The notes: generated from the letters alone by a model not told the origin. Counted from the first letter of the stretch, positions 36,371-45,353 are shown. The stretch is DNA of 64,000 bases from an uncultured Propionibacterium sp. (GCA_938036835.1 CALHWB010000038.1:47604-111603); one strand, 5' to 3'. A program made the numbers and translations.

Positions 36371-37555
36371 ATGGACGACCTCGCGAGCCGGGCGTCCCCG
36401 ATCGAGAGCAGTCGAGTGAGCACATCCCGGACTGGAATGCCGTTCAGTCATCCCGCCAGGGCAATTCGGGAGCGGCCGGTCAGGCATGGCGTCCCTGCCC
36501 GAGGTGGCCCACCGCGTCGGATGGGGCGGCTCCCGCTGTTGCCGCTGCTGCTGGGGTTGATCCTGGTGGCGATCGCGAGTGCGCTGGTCTCGGTCGCTTT
36601 TGGCTCCGAGCAGATTCCGCTGATCGATGTACTGGCCATCGTGCGCAACCGACTGGCCGGGACCCCGGTGGCCTCCCCACTCGACACCATAGTGTGGGAT
36701 CTGCGGGTGCCTAGGGCATTGCTGGCGTTGATCGCCGGGGCCGGGCTGTCGATGGCCGGAGCGGGGATGCAGACCATGGTCCGCAATCCGCTGGCCGATC
36801 CCTACCTGCTGGGTATCTCCGCCGGCGCATCGGTCGGTGCGACCGCGGTGATCACCACGGGATTCCTGGCGCAATTCGGGGTCTATGCGCTGTCTGCCGG
36901 TGCCCTGGTCGGAGCGCTCGGCGCGGCGCTGGCGGTCTACTTCGTCGCCCAGGCACAGGGTGGCCTGACCCCGTTGCGCATGGTGCTGGCCGGTGTTGTG
37001 ATGTCTTCGGCGTTCTCGGCCATCGCGTCCTTCATGGTCTTCTTGTCCGATGACAACCGGGCCGCAACCTCGGTGATGTTCTGGATGCTGGGTTCGGTGG
37101 CCGGGGCGACCTGGGAACGGCTGTGGATACCCCTGGCGGCGGTGGTCCTCGTGGGGGCCGGCATGCTAGCGGTCAGCGGCTGGCTGGACGCGTTGGCCGC
37201 CGGTCCGGAAACCGCGACCGCCCTTGGGGTACCGGTCGGTGGGTTGCGCAATGCACTATTTGTGTGCCTGGGGGTGTTGATCGGTGTGATCGTCGCGGTG
37301 AGCGGCGGGATCGGTTTCGTGGGTTTGATCGTACCGCATGCGGCACGCATGGTCGCCGGTGCCCTACACCGGCGCATGCTGCCGGTGGCGGGGGTCGCCG
37401 GTGCGGTCTTCTTGTTGTGGGTGGATGTCATCTCTCGTGTGGTGGTACGTCCCCAGGAGATTCCGCTTGGTGTCGTCACCGGGGTGGTGGGGGCGCCGGT
37501 ATTTCTGTTCCTGATGGGTCGCCGACAGTATGCCTATGGGGGACGTGACTCATGA
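36371..37555 (+). CDS. FecCD/BtuC-family ABC transporter permease
   Basis: A FecCD-family permease with about ten membrane helices; 394 aa from the ATG chosen. Typical blocks are LRVPRALLALIAGAGLSMAG, MVRNPLADPYLLGISAGAS, GGIGFVGLIVPHAARM and the C-terminal RPQEIPLGVVTGVVGAPVF, which contacts the ATPase. The start is uncertain: none of the candidates (36371 ATG, 36416 GTG, 36437 ATG, 36521 ATG) has a strong ribosome-binding site; the last gives the usual family length of 344. The riboswitch upstream points to cobalamin or a precursor as cargo rather than a siderophore. Confidence 0.92.
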   Translation: MDDLASRASPIESSRVSTSRTGMPFSHPARAIRERPVRHGVPARGGPPRRMGRLPLLPLLLGLILVAIASALVSVAFGSEQIPLIDVLAIVRNRLAGTPVASPLDTIVWDLRVPRALLALIAGAGLSMAGAGMQTMVRNPLADPYLLGISAGASVGATAVITTGFLAQFGVYALSAGALVGALGAALAVYFVAQAQGGLTPLRMVLAGVVMSSAFSAIASFMVFLSDDNRAATSVMFWMLGSVAGATWERLWIPLAAVVLVGAGMLAVSGWLDALAAGPETATALGVPVGGLRNALFVCLGVLIGVIVAVSGGIGFVGLIVPHAARMVAGALHRRMLPVAGVAGAVFLLWVDVISRVVVRPQEIPLGVVTGVVGAPVFLFLMGRRQYAYGGRDS

Positions 37556-38349
37556 GCGTCCAAGCACAGGGCCTTCGGCTGACCGATGTCTCCGCGGCGA
37601 TCGGGGGCCATGTCGTGGTGGCGGGCGTGAATCTTGAGATTCCGGCGGGCGCGCGACTGGCTCTGGTCGGCACGAACGGTGCCGGGAAGTCCACTCTGCT
37701 GCGCACCATGGCCGGTATCGCCCGGCCAGCCGGGGGCGAGGTATGGCTGGGTGCGCAGCGATTGGGAGAGCTGCGGCCCCGGGAGCGGGCTCGCCAGGTT
37801 TGTTTCGTCAGCCAGGAAGAGATGCCGCCGGCCGAGCTGTTGGTGGGCGAGATGGTGGCGCTCGGCAGGATCCCGCATCGGCCGCCCTGGGCGGTGGATG
37901 GCCGCGGGGAACGCCCACACGTCCTGGGCGCACTGGCTGCGGTGGGGCTGGCCGATTATGTCGATCGCCCCTGCGATCAGCTATCCGGCGGTGAGCGGCG
38001 CAGGGCGATGATCGCGCGGGGGCTCGCTCAGGGCTGCCCGGTGCTGATCCTCGACGAACCCACCAATCACCTGGATATCGCCTGGCAGCTGCGGCTGCTC
38101 GATCTGCTGGGACGTCAGCGGGCCACCGTGATCACTGCGGTACATGACATCGATCTGGTGCTGCGGCATTTCGATCTGGTGGCCGTGCTGCATGCCGGGC
38201 GGATATGGGCCTTCGGGCCACCGGTCGATGTGCTGGACACCCAGCTGCTAGCCGAGGCCTTTGGGGTGGGGGCCAAACAGATCAAGCACCCCGATACCGA
38301 CCAGCCACACCTGCTCATCAGCAGAAGCGAAGGAGAACAAGAAACATGA
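37552..38349 (+). CDS. ABC transporter ATP-binding protein (BtuD/FecE type)
   Basis: A 265-aa ATPase of a type II importer. Walker A GTNGAGKST (about 41-49), Q-loop FVSQEE, signature LSGGERRR, Walker B VLILDEPTN and switch AVHD are all intact, so it should be active. Its ATG overlaps the permease stop and its stop overlaps the binding-protein start, so the three genes form one translationally coupled operon under the riboswitch. Confidence 0.94.
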   Translation: MSVQAQGLRLTDVSAAIGGHVVVAGVNLEIPAGARLALVGTNGAGKSTLLRTMAGIARPAGGEVWLGAQRLGELRPRERARQVCFVSQEEMPPAELLVGEMVALGRIPHRPPWAVDGRGERPHVLGALAAVGLADYVDRPCDQLSGGERRRAMIARGLAQGCPVLILDEPTNHLDIAWQLRLLDLLGRQRATVITAVHDIDLVLRHFDLVAVLHAGRIWAFGPPVDVLDTQLLAEAFGVGAKQIKHPDTDQPHLLISRSEGEQET

Positions 38350-39419
38350 AAGCCATTAAATCTTGGCCGGCCGGCATCCTTGGTGCCGCGGTGCTGATCT
38401 CGGGTTGCGGCGCACCGCAAGCGGGTTCGACCAGTCCGGGTGCCGGGGCCGATAGCGTGACCATCGAGAATTGCGGCCAGACCATGGAATACCCGAAGCC
38501 GACCACCAGACTGTTCGCCAACGACGGGAATATCATCTCCATCGCCTTGGCGGCCGGAGCCGCTGAGAACCTGGTCGCGGTGAGCAGTCTGCAACGCGAT
38601 GCCGATGTGTTGACCCTCAAATTCGGCGATGTGGTTGGCAAGTTGAAAGTGGTCGCCCCCGAGTATCCCTCCCTGGAGAACATCGTGGCGGCCGATCCGC
38701 AGGTCGTGTTTGCCGGCTGGGGCTATGGGTTCAGCGATTCGAAAAACCTGACCCCAGACATCCTGCGGGAGAAGGGAATCGCCAGCTACCTGCTAAGCGA
38801 AACCTGCCGGCAGGACAACGGGGACCGGGGCACCATGCCGCCCTGGGACGCCCTTACCCATGACATCGCCAGCATCGGGCAGATGACCGGGCATCCCGAG
38901 GTGGCTGCCGACGCGGTGGCCGATATCGAGAAACGCCGCGAGGCGCTGGAGAAGGCGCCCCGGGCAGCCAATGCCCCGGTCGCTTTCCTGTTCGATTCCG
39001 CATCCGACACCATCTTCTCCAGCGGCTCGTATGGGGCACCTCAGGCGATGATGGAAAGCGCCGGAGTGACCAACGCGCTGTCCGATGTCTCGGATACCTG
39101 GACGAAGGTGAGTTGGGAGCGGCTGGCCGCGGCCGACCCGGACATCATCTTCTTCGTAGACTATCCATCCCAGTCGTTCGATGAGAAGGTGGCTGCCCTG
39201 AAGGCGAATCCGGCCAGCCAGAATCTCACCGCGGTGAAACAGGAACGCTTCGTCAACCTGCCCTATGCCATGTGGACTTCCGGCCCGCTGAACATCGACG
39301 GCGCCGAGTACATCCGCAAGGCGTTGGAGCACTACGGGCTGCAGCCGGCCACTGACATCGCGCCGGGTTTGGACATCAAGAAGCTGGCCGATCTGCCGGG
39401 CAACGCCTGGCTGGGCTGA
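38346..39419 (+). CDS. Substrate-binding lipoprotein of the B12-type importer
   Basis: A 357-aa lipoprotein: signal peptide MKAIKSWPAGILGAAVLISG followed by the lipobox cysteine. The mature protein has the two-lobe helical-backbone binding fold (family of BtuF/FhuD): GNIISIALAAGAAENLVAVS, PSLENIVAADPQVVFAG, and WERLAAADPDIIFFVDYP. The start ATG overlaps the ATPase stop. Cargo is inferred to be cobalamin or a cobinamide from the riboswitch; an iron chelate cannot be fully excluded given the FhuF-like gene opposite. Confidence 0.92.
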   Translation: MKAIKSWPAGILGAAVLISGCGAPQAGSTSPGAGADSVTIENCGQTMEYPKPTTRLFANDGNIISIALAAGAAENLVAVSSLQRDADVLTLKFGDVVGKLKVVAPEYPSLENIVAADPQVVFAGWGYGFSDSKNLTPDILREKGIASYLLSETCRQDNGDRGTMPPWDALTHDIASIGQMTGHPEVAADAVADIEKRREALEKAPRAANAPVAFLFDSASDTIFSSGSYGAPQAMMESAGVTNALSDVSDTWTKVSWERLAAADPDIIFFVDYPSQSFDEKVAALKANPASQNLTAVKQERFVNLPYAMWTSGPLNIDGAEYIRKALEHYGLQPATDIAPGLDIKKLADLPGNAWLG

Positions 39420-39432
39420 CCGCGACCCGCGT

Positions 39433-39468
39433 CCCTCGGCCCGTCTCTACCTGGCTGCCGGCCGAGGG
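39433..39468. terminator. Bidirectional hairpin between importer and FhuF-like gene
   Basis: CCCTCGGCC pairs with GGCCGAGGG over 9 bp with an 18-nt loop, between two convergent genes. Confidence 0.5.
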
Positions 39469-39515
39469 ATGCGCGTGTGGGCCAAGACACCCGGTTCGGC
39501 CGGCAGCCGGTGCGG

Positions 39516-40331
39516 TCAACCCTGCAGGGCGGCCTGGAAACCGGCCAGCCGATCGGCACCGCTGAGCCGACAGCACCATGCACAGTACTTGCCCGTACGC
39601 GCGGCATAGGCATGGCAACAGGAGCGGCGCTCGTAAAACAGGCCGGTGCGATCCCGCCAAGTGATCACCCGGAAGTCGCCTAGCCCGGCCAGTTCCGGTG
39701 CCGCTTCGAACAGCCCGATGCCGAAACCCAGCGCCGGGCGCACCCCGAGAAACGGAACCAGCCGCCGCACCCCGAGGGCGAGCGAAGCCGCGATATTGCC
39801 TTGCAGATTGCGCAGCGCCACCGGTGAGACCGCGCACCAGGCGTGGGCGACCGGCAGCAGGTGACCGGTCACGACGACCGCCACCACATCGGCCGGCCGG
39901 GGGGCCACCAGTAGGCGCGGGTCGGCCAGTGCGGTGCGCCCGGGATTGAGGGCGGCGAAGACGGTGGCGGTATTGGTCAGCCTTAGATCGGGCAACAGCC
40001 CACCATAGCCGGCCGAGCCCACCGCCAGCCCGGCCAACCGGTGGGCGTAGCGTTGGAAGGCGAGCGAGGCACCATGCCTGCCGAAGGGCAGCTTGCGTAA
40101 TCCGCAATGCCGTTCGATTACCTCCCGGGCTAGGCCGGTCTGCGGGTCGGCCAGCTCAGCCGCCCGATAGCGGCCCTGCCTGCGATCGGTGGCCATCTGG
40201 TCGGGGGCCAGGATGGCGTCATAGGTGGTTGAGCATTCCCGGGCTGCCCGGAGAGCCCGGCCCAGCAACTCGGCGTCCCGGGTCTGGTGCCGCTCCGCTG
40301 CCCGCCCGGGTTGTTCGGTGGTATCTGGCAT
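39516..40331 (-). CDS. FhuF-like [2Fe-2S] ferric-siderophore reductase family protein
   Basis: A 271-aa protein whose C-terminus has the exact FhuF cluster motif: C238-C239, ten residues, C250, two residues, C253. FhuF-type proteins bind a [2Fe-2S] cluster and reduce iron from imported siderophores in the cytoplasm. The rest is a weakly conserved helical domain. I chose ATG; a GTG 13 codons upstream is an alternative, and neither has a good ribosome-binding site. It faces the riboswitch-controlled importer. No DtxR-like box was found upstream, so iron control is not shown. Confidence 0.85.
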   Translation of the reverse strand: MPDTTEQPGRAAERHQTRDAELLGRALRAARECSTTYDAILAPDQMATDRRQGRYRAAELADPQTGLAREVIERHCGLRKLPFGRHGASLAFQRYAHRLAGLAVGSAGYGGLLPDLRLTNTATVFAALNPGRTALADPRLLVAPRPADVVAVVVTGHLLPVAHAWCAVSPVALRNLQGNIAASLALGVRRLVPFLGVRPALGFGIGLFEAAPELAGLGDFRVITWRDRTGLFYERRSCCHAYAARTGKYCAWCCRLSGADRLAGFQAALQG

Positions 40332-40791
40332 GCGGGCAAGGCTAGCGGCCGATTTGGAACAGCGGCCCACGACGTGTCATCATTTAAAGGTTGCTGTTTC
40401 GGGAATGCCCAGTCAGGAAGCGAACAAGGCGGCGTGGCGCCGCCGAGATCGGTCTGCGGGGTAGGACCAGAGCGCAGGCTTTCGTGGGCAGGTGATAGCG
40501 TCCCGAGGCCGCACCCAGTTGGACGTGGGCAGCGCCCACTGCGCGGATGACCGCCCCGGCGGGCATCGCGGACTGGCAACCAGCTGAACAGAGGGTTTCG
40601 ACGGTGCGGTGGAGGATCGCGACACACCCGACCTCGTGGGTCGAGAGCACGGCAACGACAAGGCCATCGGATGCCGATTTGGGGCAGATTCCGCGGTTCG
40701 GTCCGCGGCCGCTCCGCCGGCCCCGGGAAGCCGGTCCGCCCGGCCCAAGCGGTCACGGGACACGTAGCAGGGACGAGTAGAAGGAACAATC
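40332..40791 (+). other. Divergent region between FhuF-like gene and rpsJ
   Basis: 460 bases without a convincing gene. The half nearest rpsJ probably holds the S10-operon promoter and leader, but I could not settle on a promoter. Small inverted repeats are seen: GTGGGC-AGC-GCCCAC at 40525-40539 and CCGCGG-TTCGGT-CCGCGG at 40691-40708. No 23S-like S10 leader fold was recognised by eye. Confidence 0.5.
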
Positions 40792-41103
40792 GTGGCGGGA
40801 CAAAAGATCCGCATCAGGCTTCGGGCCTATGACCACGAGGTCATTGACTCGTCGGCGCGCAAGATCGTCGACACCGTAACCCGGACGGGTGCCAAGGTCG
40901 CCGGCCCAGTGCCGCTGCCGACCGAGAAGAACGTGTGGTGCGTCATCCGCTCGCCGCACAAGTACAAGGACAGCCGCGAGCATTTCGAGATGCGCACCCA
41001 CAAGCGGCTCATCGACATCCTCGACCCCACGCCCAAGACGGTTGACTCGCTGATGCGCCTCGACCTGCCGGCCGGTGTCGACATCGAGATCAAGCTTCCG
41101 TGA
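40792..41103 (+). CDS. rpsJ: 30S ribosomal protein S10
   Basis: A 103-aa S10, also the NusE transcription factor that links NusG to the ribosome. Typical MAGQKIRIRLRAYDHEVID start and HFEMRTHKRLIDI. It starts at GTG after AGAAGGAAC. First gene of the S10 block. Confidence 0.98.
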   Translation: MAGQKIRIRLRAYDHEVIDSSARKIVDTVTRTGAKVAGPVPLPTEKNVWCVIRSPHKYKDSREHFEMRTHKRLIDILDPTPKTVDSLMRLDLPAGVDIEIKLP

Positions 41104-41114
41104 GGTCGGTGGAC

Positions 41115-41774
41115 ATGAGCAACGAACGAACCGTGAAGGGACTGCTGGGTACCAAGCTCGGCATGACCCAGCTGTGGGACGACAACAACCGTATCGTTCC
41201 GGTGACCGTCATTCAGGCCGGTCCCTGTGTGGTCACCCAGGTGCGTACCCCCGAAACCGACGGCTATTCCGCCGTCCAGCTCGGCTTCGGTGCCATCCGG
41301 GCCAAGTCGGTGACCAAGCCCGTCGCCGGGCATTTCGAGAAGGCCGGTGTCACCCCTCGCCGGCACCTGGTCGAGTTGCGCACCAGCAATGCTTCCGAAT
41401 ACACCATCGGCCAGGAACTCACCGCCGAGGTCTTCGCCGGAGGCGATGTCGTGGACGTGACCGGGGTAACCAAGGGCAAGGGCACCGCCGGTGTCATCAA
41501 ACGCCACGGCTTCAAGGGTCTGCGGGCTAGCCATGGTGTGCACCGCAAGCACCGCGCGCCCGGTTCTATCGGGGGTTGCTCCACTCCGGGCAAGGTTTTC
41601 AAGGGCCTGCGGATGGCCGGCCGGATGGGCAATACCCGCAAGACCATCGAGAACCTGACCGTGCATGCGGTGGATACCGAGAAGGGCCTGCTGCTGGTCA
41701 AGGGCGCTGTGCCGGGCAACAAGGGATCGCTCGTGGTGATCCGTTCCGCCGCCAAAAGGGGTGATGCCAAATGA
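41115..41774 (+). CDS. rplC: 50S ribosomal protein L3
   Basis: A 219-aa L3, whose long loop reaches the peptidyl transferase centre. GLLGTKLGMTQLWDD, KGKGTAGVIKRHGFKG, and SIGGCSTPGKVFKG are typical. I chose ATG after TGAGGTCGGTGG; an in-frame GTG lies five codons earlier. The stop overlaps rplD by 4 bases. Confidence 0.97.
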   Translation: MSNERTVKGLLGTKLGMTQLWDDNNRIVPVTVIQAGPCVVTQVRTPETDGYSAVQLGFGAIRAKSVTKPVAGHFEKAGVTPRRHLVELRTSNASEYTIGQELTAEVFAGGDVVDVTGVTKGKGTAGVIKRHGFKGLRASHGVHRKHRAPGSIGGCSTPGKVFKGLRMAGRMGNTRKTIENLTVHAVDTEKGLLLVKGAVPGNKGSLVVIRSAAKRGDAK

Positions 41775-42475
41775 GTCAGAACCTGACCGTTGATGTGCTG
41801 GACGCCAAGGGCGAGAAGACCGGCAAGGCCGAGTTGCCCGCCGAGGTGTTCGACGTGGCCACGAACGTGCCGCTGATCCACCAGGTTGTGGTGGCCCAGC
41901 AGGCCGCCGCCCGCCAGGGCACCCATGCCACCCGGACCCGGGGAGAGGTTTCCGGTGGCGGTGCCAAGCCGTGGCGCCAGAAGGGTACCGGACGCGCCCG
42001 GCAGGGCTCCCGGCGGGCCCCGCAGTGGACCGGCGGTGGCACGGCGCACGGCCCCCAACCCCACGGCTATGCCCAGCGGACCCCCAAGAAGATGATCCGG
42101 GCCGCATTGCGCGGCGCCCTGAGCGATCGTGCCCGGGCGGGACTGGTCTTCGTGGTGGACGAGTTGGTTGCCGGGGATACCCCCTCGACCCGCCAGGCTG
42201 CGGCCCGGTTGGCCGCGGTGGGCGATTTCAGGCGCCGTCTGGTCGTGCTGGACCGCACCGATGTCGTGTCCTGGCTGAGCCTGCGCAATCTGCCGGGCGT
42301 GCATGTCATCGCCGCCGACCAGTTGAACGCCTACGACGTGGTCGTGTCGGATGCGGTGGTCTTCACTGCCACTGGCTTGGCGGCCTTCGTGGCCGGTCCG
42401 GCGCGGGGTAAGCCGGTCACCGCGGTGGCCACCGAATCGCAGGCCGCGGCCGCGGCCGAGGAGGATGACAAGTGA
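41771..42475 (+). CDS. rplD: 50S ribosomal protein L4
   Basis: A 234-aa L4 lining the exit tunnel. The tunnel loop is intact (GGGAKPWRQKGTGRARQGS), the region where macrolide-resistance changes occur in other bacteria. Overlaps 4 bases with both neighbours. In E. coli L4 represses this operon. Confidence 0.98.
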   Translation: MSQNLTVDVLDAKGEKTGKAELPAEVFDVATNVPLIHQVVVAQQAAARQGTHATRTRGEVSGGGAKPWRQKGTGRARQGSRRAPQWTGGGTAHGPQPHGYAQRTPKKMIRAALRGALSDRARAGLVFVVDELVAGDTPSTRQAAARLAAVGDFRRRLVVLDRTDVVSWLSLRNLPGVHVIAADQLNAYDVVVSDAVVFTATGLAAFVAGPARGKPVTAVATESQAAAAAEEDDK

Positions 42476-42780
42476 GCGACATCAAGATCCGCGACCCGCG
42501 CGACATCCTGCTCGCGCCGGTCGTGTCCGAAAAGAGCTACGGGTTGCTCGACGAGAATAAATACACCTTCATCGTGGCGCCGCAGGCCAATAAGACCGAG
42601 ATCAAGATCGCGGTGGAGCGGGTCTTCGGTGTGAAGGTGCTCAGCGTCCACACCCTAAACCGGCAGGGCAAGACCCGGCGTACCCGTTTCGGCGTGGGCC
42701 GGCGCATCAGCACCAAGCGGGCGATCGTCAGCGTGGCCGCCGGTGACCGGATCGACATCTTCCAGGGCCCGACGGCCTGA
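42472..42780 (+). CDS. rplW: 50S ribosomal protein L23
   Basis: A 102-aa L23 near the tunnel exit, docking site for SRP and trigger factor. DPRDILLAPVVSEKSYGLL, ANKTEIKIAVERVFGVKV and RRISTKRAIV are typical. The start overlaps the rplD stop. Confidence 0.98.
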   Translation: MSDIKIRDPRDILLAPVVSEKSYGLLDENKYTFIVAPQANKTEIKIAVERVFGVKVLSVHTLNRQGKTRRTRFGVGRRISTKRAIVSVAAGDRIDIFQGPTA

Positions 42781-42805
42781 GTCGCGAGAAGGAACGAACA
42801 GACCA

Positions 42806-43642
42806 ATGGCCATTCGCAAGTACAAGCCGACCACTCCGGGTCGCCGCGGGTCGAGCGTCTCGGATTTCGCCGAGGTGACTCGCTCGACGCGCGAGAAGTC
42901 GCTGGTCGTCCCGAAATCGAAGACCGGTGGACGAAACAACCAGGGACGCATCACCACCCGCCACATCGGTGGCGGTCACAAGCAGGCCTACCGCCTGATC
43001 GACTTCAAGCGGTATGACAAGGACGGGGTGCCCGCCCGGGTTGCCCACATAGAGTACGACCCGAACCGCACCGCCCGGATTGCCCTGTTGCACTATGCCG
43101 ACGGCGAGAAGCGCTACATTATCGCTCCGGCCGGTCTGATCCAGGGGGCTCGGGTGGTGTCCGGGTCGCAGGCCGATATCAAACCCGGCAACAATCTGCC
43201 GCTGCGCAATATCCCAGTAGGCACCACGGTGCATGCGGTCGAGTTGCGGCCTGGCGGCAGCGCCAAGCTGGGCCGGTCCGCCGGTGCGGCCATCCAGTTG
43301 GTGGCCCGCGAGGGCAAGATGGCCACACTGCGCATGCCCTCGGGCGAGATGCGCATGGTGGACGTTCGTTGCCGCGCCACTGTCGGCGGGGTCGGCAATG
43401 CCGAGCAGTCGAATATCAACTGGGGCAAGGCAGGCCGGATGCGTTGGAAGGGTGTGCGGCCGACCGTTCGCGGGGTGGTCATGAACCCGCACGACCACCC
43501 GCATGGTGGCGGTGAAGGCCGCACCTCTGGCGGCCGGCATCCGGTATCGCCGTGGGGCAAACCGGAGGGCCGTACCCGGAGCAAGACCAAGGCCAGCAAC
43601 AAGTTGATCGTCCGTCGCCGCAAGTCCGGCAAGAAGCGCTGA
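42806..43642 (+). CDS. rplB: 50S ribosomal protein L2
   Basis: A 278-aa L2 needed for subunit joining and peptidyl transfer. KYKPTTPGRRGSSV, HIGGGHKQAYRLIDF and the near-universal MNPHDHPHGGGEGR loop with its conserved histidine are present. ATG follows AGAAGGAAC. Confidence 0.98.
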   Translation: MAIRKYKPTTPGRRGSSVSDFAEVTRSTREKSLVVPKSKTGGRNNQGRITTRHIGGGHKQAYRLIDFKRYDKDGVPARVAHIEYDPNRTARIALLHYADGEKRYIIAPAGLIQGARVVSGSQADIKPGNNLPLRNIPVGTTVHAVELRPGGSAKLGRSAGAAIQLVAREGKMATLRMPSGEMRMVDVRCRATVGGVGNAEQSNINWGKAGRMRWKGVRPTVRGVVMNPHDHPHGGGEGRTSGGRHPVSPWGKPEGRTRSKTKASNKLIVRRRKSGKKR

Positions 43643-43657
43643 ATGGGAGTCTGAAAG

Positions 43658-43939
43658 ATGCCACGCAGTCTGAAGAAGGGCCCGTTCGTCGACGAGCACC
43701 TGGCCAAGAAGGTCGATGCCCAGAACGAGAAGGGCACTAAGAACCTGATCAAGACCTGGTCGCGCCGCTCGATGATCGTGCCCGACATGCTCGGTCACAC
43801 CATAGCGGTGCACGACGGCCGCAAACATGTCCCGGTGTTCGTCACCGAGGCGATGATCGGCCACAAGCTTGGGGAGTTTGCGCCCACGCGTACCTTCCGG
43901 GGCCATGTGAAGGACGACAAGAAGAGCCGCCGGCGCTGA
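43658..43939 (+). CDS. rpsS: 30S ribosomal protein S19
   Basis: A 93-aa S19 of the 30S head, starting MPRSLKKGPFVDEHL with TFRGHVKDDKKSRRR at the end. Normal length, 15 bases after rplB. Confidence 0.98.
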   Translation: MPRSLKKGPFVDEHLAKKVDAQNEKGTKNLIKTWSRRSMIVPDMLGHTIAVHDGRKHVPVFVTEAMIGHKLGEFAPTRTFRGHVKDDKKSRRR

Positions 43940-43966
43940 GCGGGTAGACAAGGAACTGATTCGACT

Positions 43967-44518
43967 ATGAGCAACAAAACCGAGCGACCCAGCCGTCGTC
44001 TTGCCCTGCTCGGCGATCGGCCCGGCGCTTACGCCATCGCGCGGCATGTGCGGATGAGTCCCACCAAGGTGCGCCGGGTCGTCGATCTGGTACGCGGCCT
44101 GCCGGTCAGCGATGCGCTGACCACGCTGAAGTTCGCCCCGCAAGCCGCCAGCGAGCCGGTTTACAAGGCGGTCGCTTCCGCGGTGGCAAATGCGGCCGAT
44201 ACCGAATCGCTGAATGCCGACGACCTGTTCGTCTCGCAGATCTTCGTGGACGAAGGTGTCACGCTGCGCCGGATCCGGCCGCGGGCCAAGGGCTCGGCCA
44301 GCCGGATCTACAAGCGGGCCAGCCATATCACCGTGGTCGTCGAACCCGCCGAGCGTCCGGCACCAGCCGGCAGGTCTAAGACAAAGACCGGGCCCAGCGC
44401 CAAGGCGAAGGCCGCGGCCAAGAAGACCGAATCTAAGGCGAAATCGGATGCCAGGCAGGCCGAGCCGAAGGCGAAGACCCCGACCAGCACCGCCAAGAAG
44501 ACCGAGAAGGAGGCCTGA
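43967..44518 (+). CDS. rplV: 50S ribosomal protein L22 with basic C-terminal tail
   Basis: A 183-aa L22. The core (about 20-130) is standard: ARHVRMSPTKVRRVVDLVRG and the tunnel hairpin LRRIRPRAKGSASRIYKRAS. It is followed by a tail of about 55 residues rich in Lys and Ala, longer than in most bacteria; the tail may add rRNA contacts. Confidence 0.97.
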   Translation: MSNKTERPSRRLALLGDRPGAYAIARHVRMSPTKVRRVVDLVRGLPVSDALTTLKFAPQAASEPVYKAVASAVANAADTESLNADDLFVSQIFVDEGVTLRRIRPRAKGSASRIYKRASHITVVVEPAERPAPAGRSKTKTGPSAKAKAAAKKTESKAKSDARQAEPKAKTPTSTAKKTEKEA

Positions 44519-44520
44519 GC

Positions 44521-45351
44521 ATGGGACAGAAGATCAACCCGATCGGCTTCCGCCTCGGTGTGACCACCGATCACAAGGCGCGCTGGTATGCCGACAAGCA
44601 GTACGCCCAATTGGTGGGCGAGGACGATCGGATCCGGCGCTATCTGCACAAGACCCTGGAGCGGGCCGGTATCAGCGCTATCGAGATCGAACGGCGCAGC
44701 GAACGGATCACGATCTTCCTGCACGCCGCGCGGCCCGGTATCGTCATCGGCCGCAACGGGGCCGAGGCCGAGCGGGTGCGTGCCGAACTTGAGAAGCTGA
44801 CCGGCAAGCAGATCCAGTTGAATATCCTTGAGGTGCGCAATCCCGAAACCGATGCCCAGCTGGTTGCCCAGGGCATCGCGGAACAACTCGGGGCCCGGGT
44901 GGCTTTCCGCCGGGCGATGCGCAAGGCACAGCAGACTGCGATGCGTTCCGGTGCCCAGGGTATCCGGGTGAAGTGCTCGGGCCGGCTGGGCGGCGCCGAA
45001 ATGAGCCGTTCGGAAGGCTACCGCGATGGTCGCGTGCCGCTGCACACCTTGCGCGCGGATATCGACTACGGCTTCTATGAGGCCAAGACCACCTTCGGCC
45101 GGATTGGCGTGAAGGTATGGATCTACAAGGGCGATGTCGTCGGCACCCGCGCCGAGCGGACCGCCCAGAAGGCGGCTCGTCAGGCCGCCCCCTCGCGTGG
45201 CCAGCGTTCCAACCGGCGCCCCGGACGCGGGGAGGGCCGTGGCGAACGTCCCGAGCGCGGGCGTCGGCGTTCCGATGACGCCCGCCATGAGGCGGCCGAG
45301 GCCGATCAGGGCGCGGCGAGCGCCCCCGTTACCGAGAACGCAGGAGCCTGA
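44521..45351 (+). CDS. rpsC: 30S ribosomal protein S3
   Basis: A 276-aa S3 at the mRNA entry. MGQKINPIGFRLGVT start, KH motif GIVIGRNGAEAERVR and the YGFYEAKTTFGRIGVKVWI segment are typical. The tail after about residue 220 is Arg/Gly-rich then acidic, and longer than in E. coli. Two bases after rplV. Confidence 0.97.
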   Translation: MGQKINPIGFRLGVTTDHKARWYADKQYAQLVGEDDRIRRYLHKTLERAGISAIEIERRSERITIFLHAARPGIVIGRNGAEAERVRAELEKLTGKQIQLNILEVRNPETDAQLVAQGIAEQLGARVAFRRAMRKAQQTAMRSGAQGIRVKCSGRLGGAEMSRSEGYRDGRVPLHTLRADIDYGFYEAKTTFGRIGVKVWIYKGDVVGTRAERTAQKAARQAAPSRGQRSNRRPGRGEGRGERPERGRRRSDDARHEAAEADQGAASAPVTENAGA

Positions 45352-45353
45352 GC

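Noticed and set aside
40340..40420. DtxR/iron box in front of the FhuF-like gene
   Set aside because: The AT-rich patch (TCATCATTTAAAGG) has no palindrome resembling the DtxR or IdeR site.
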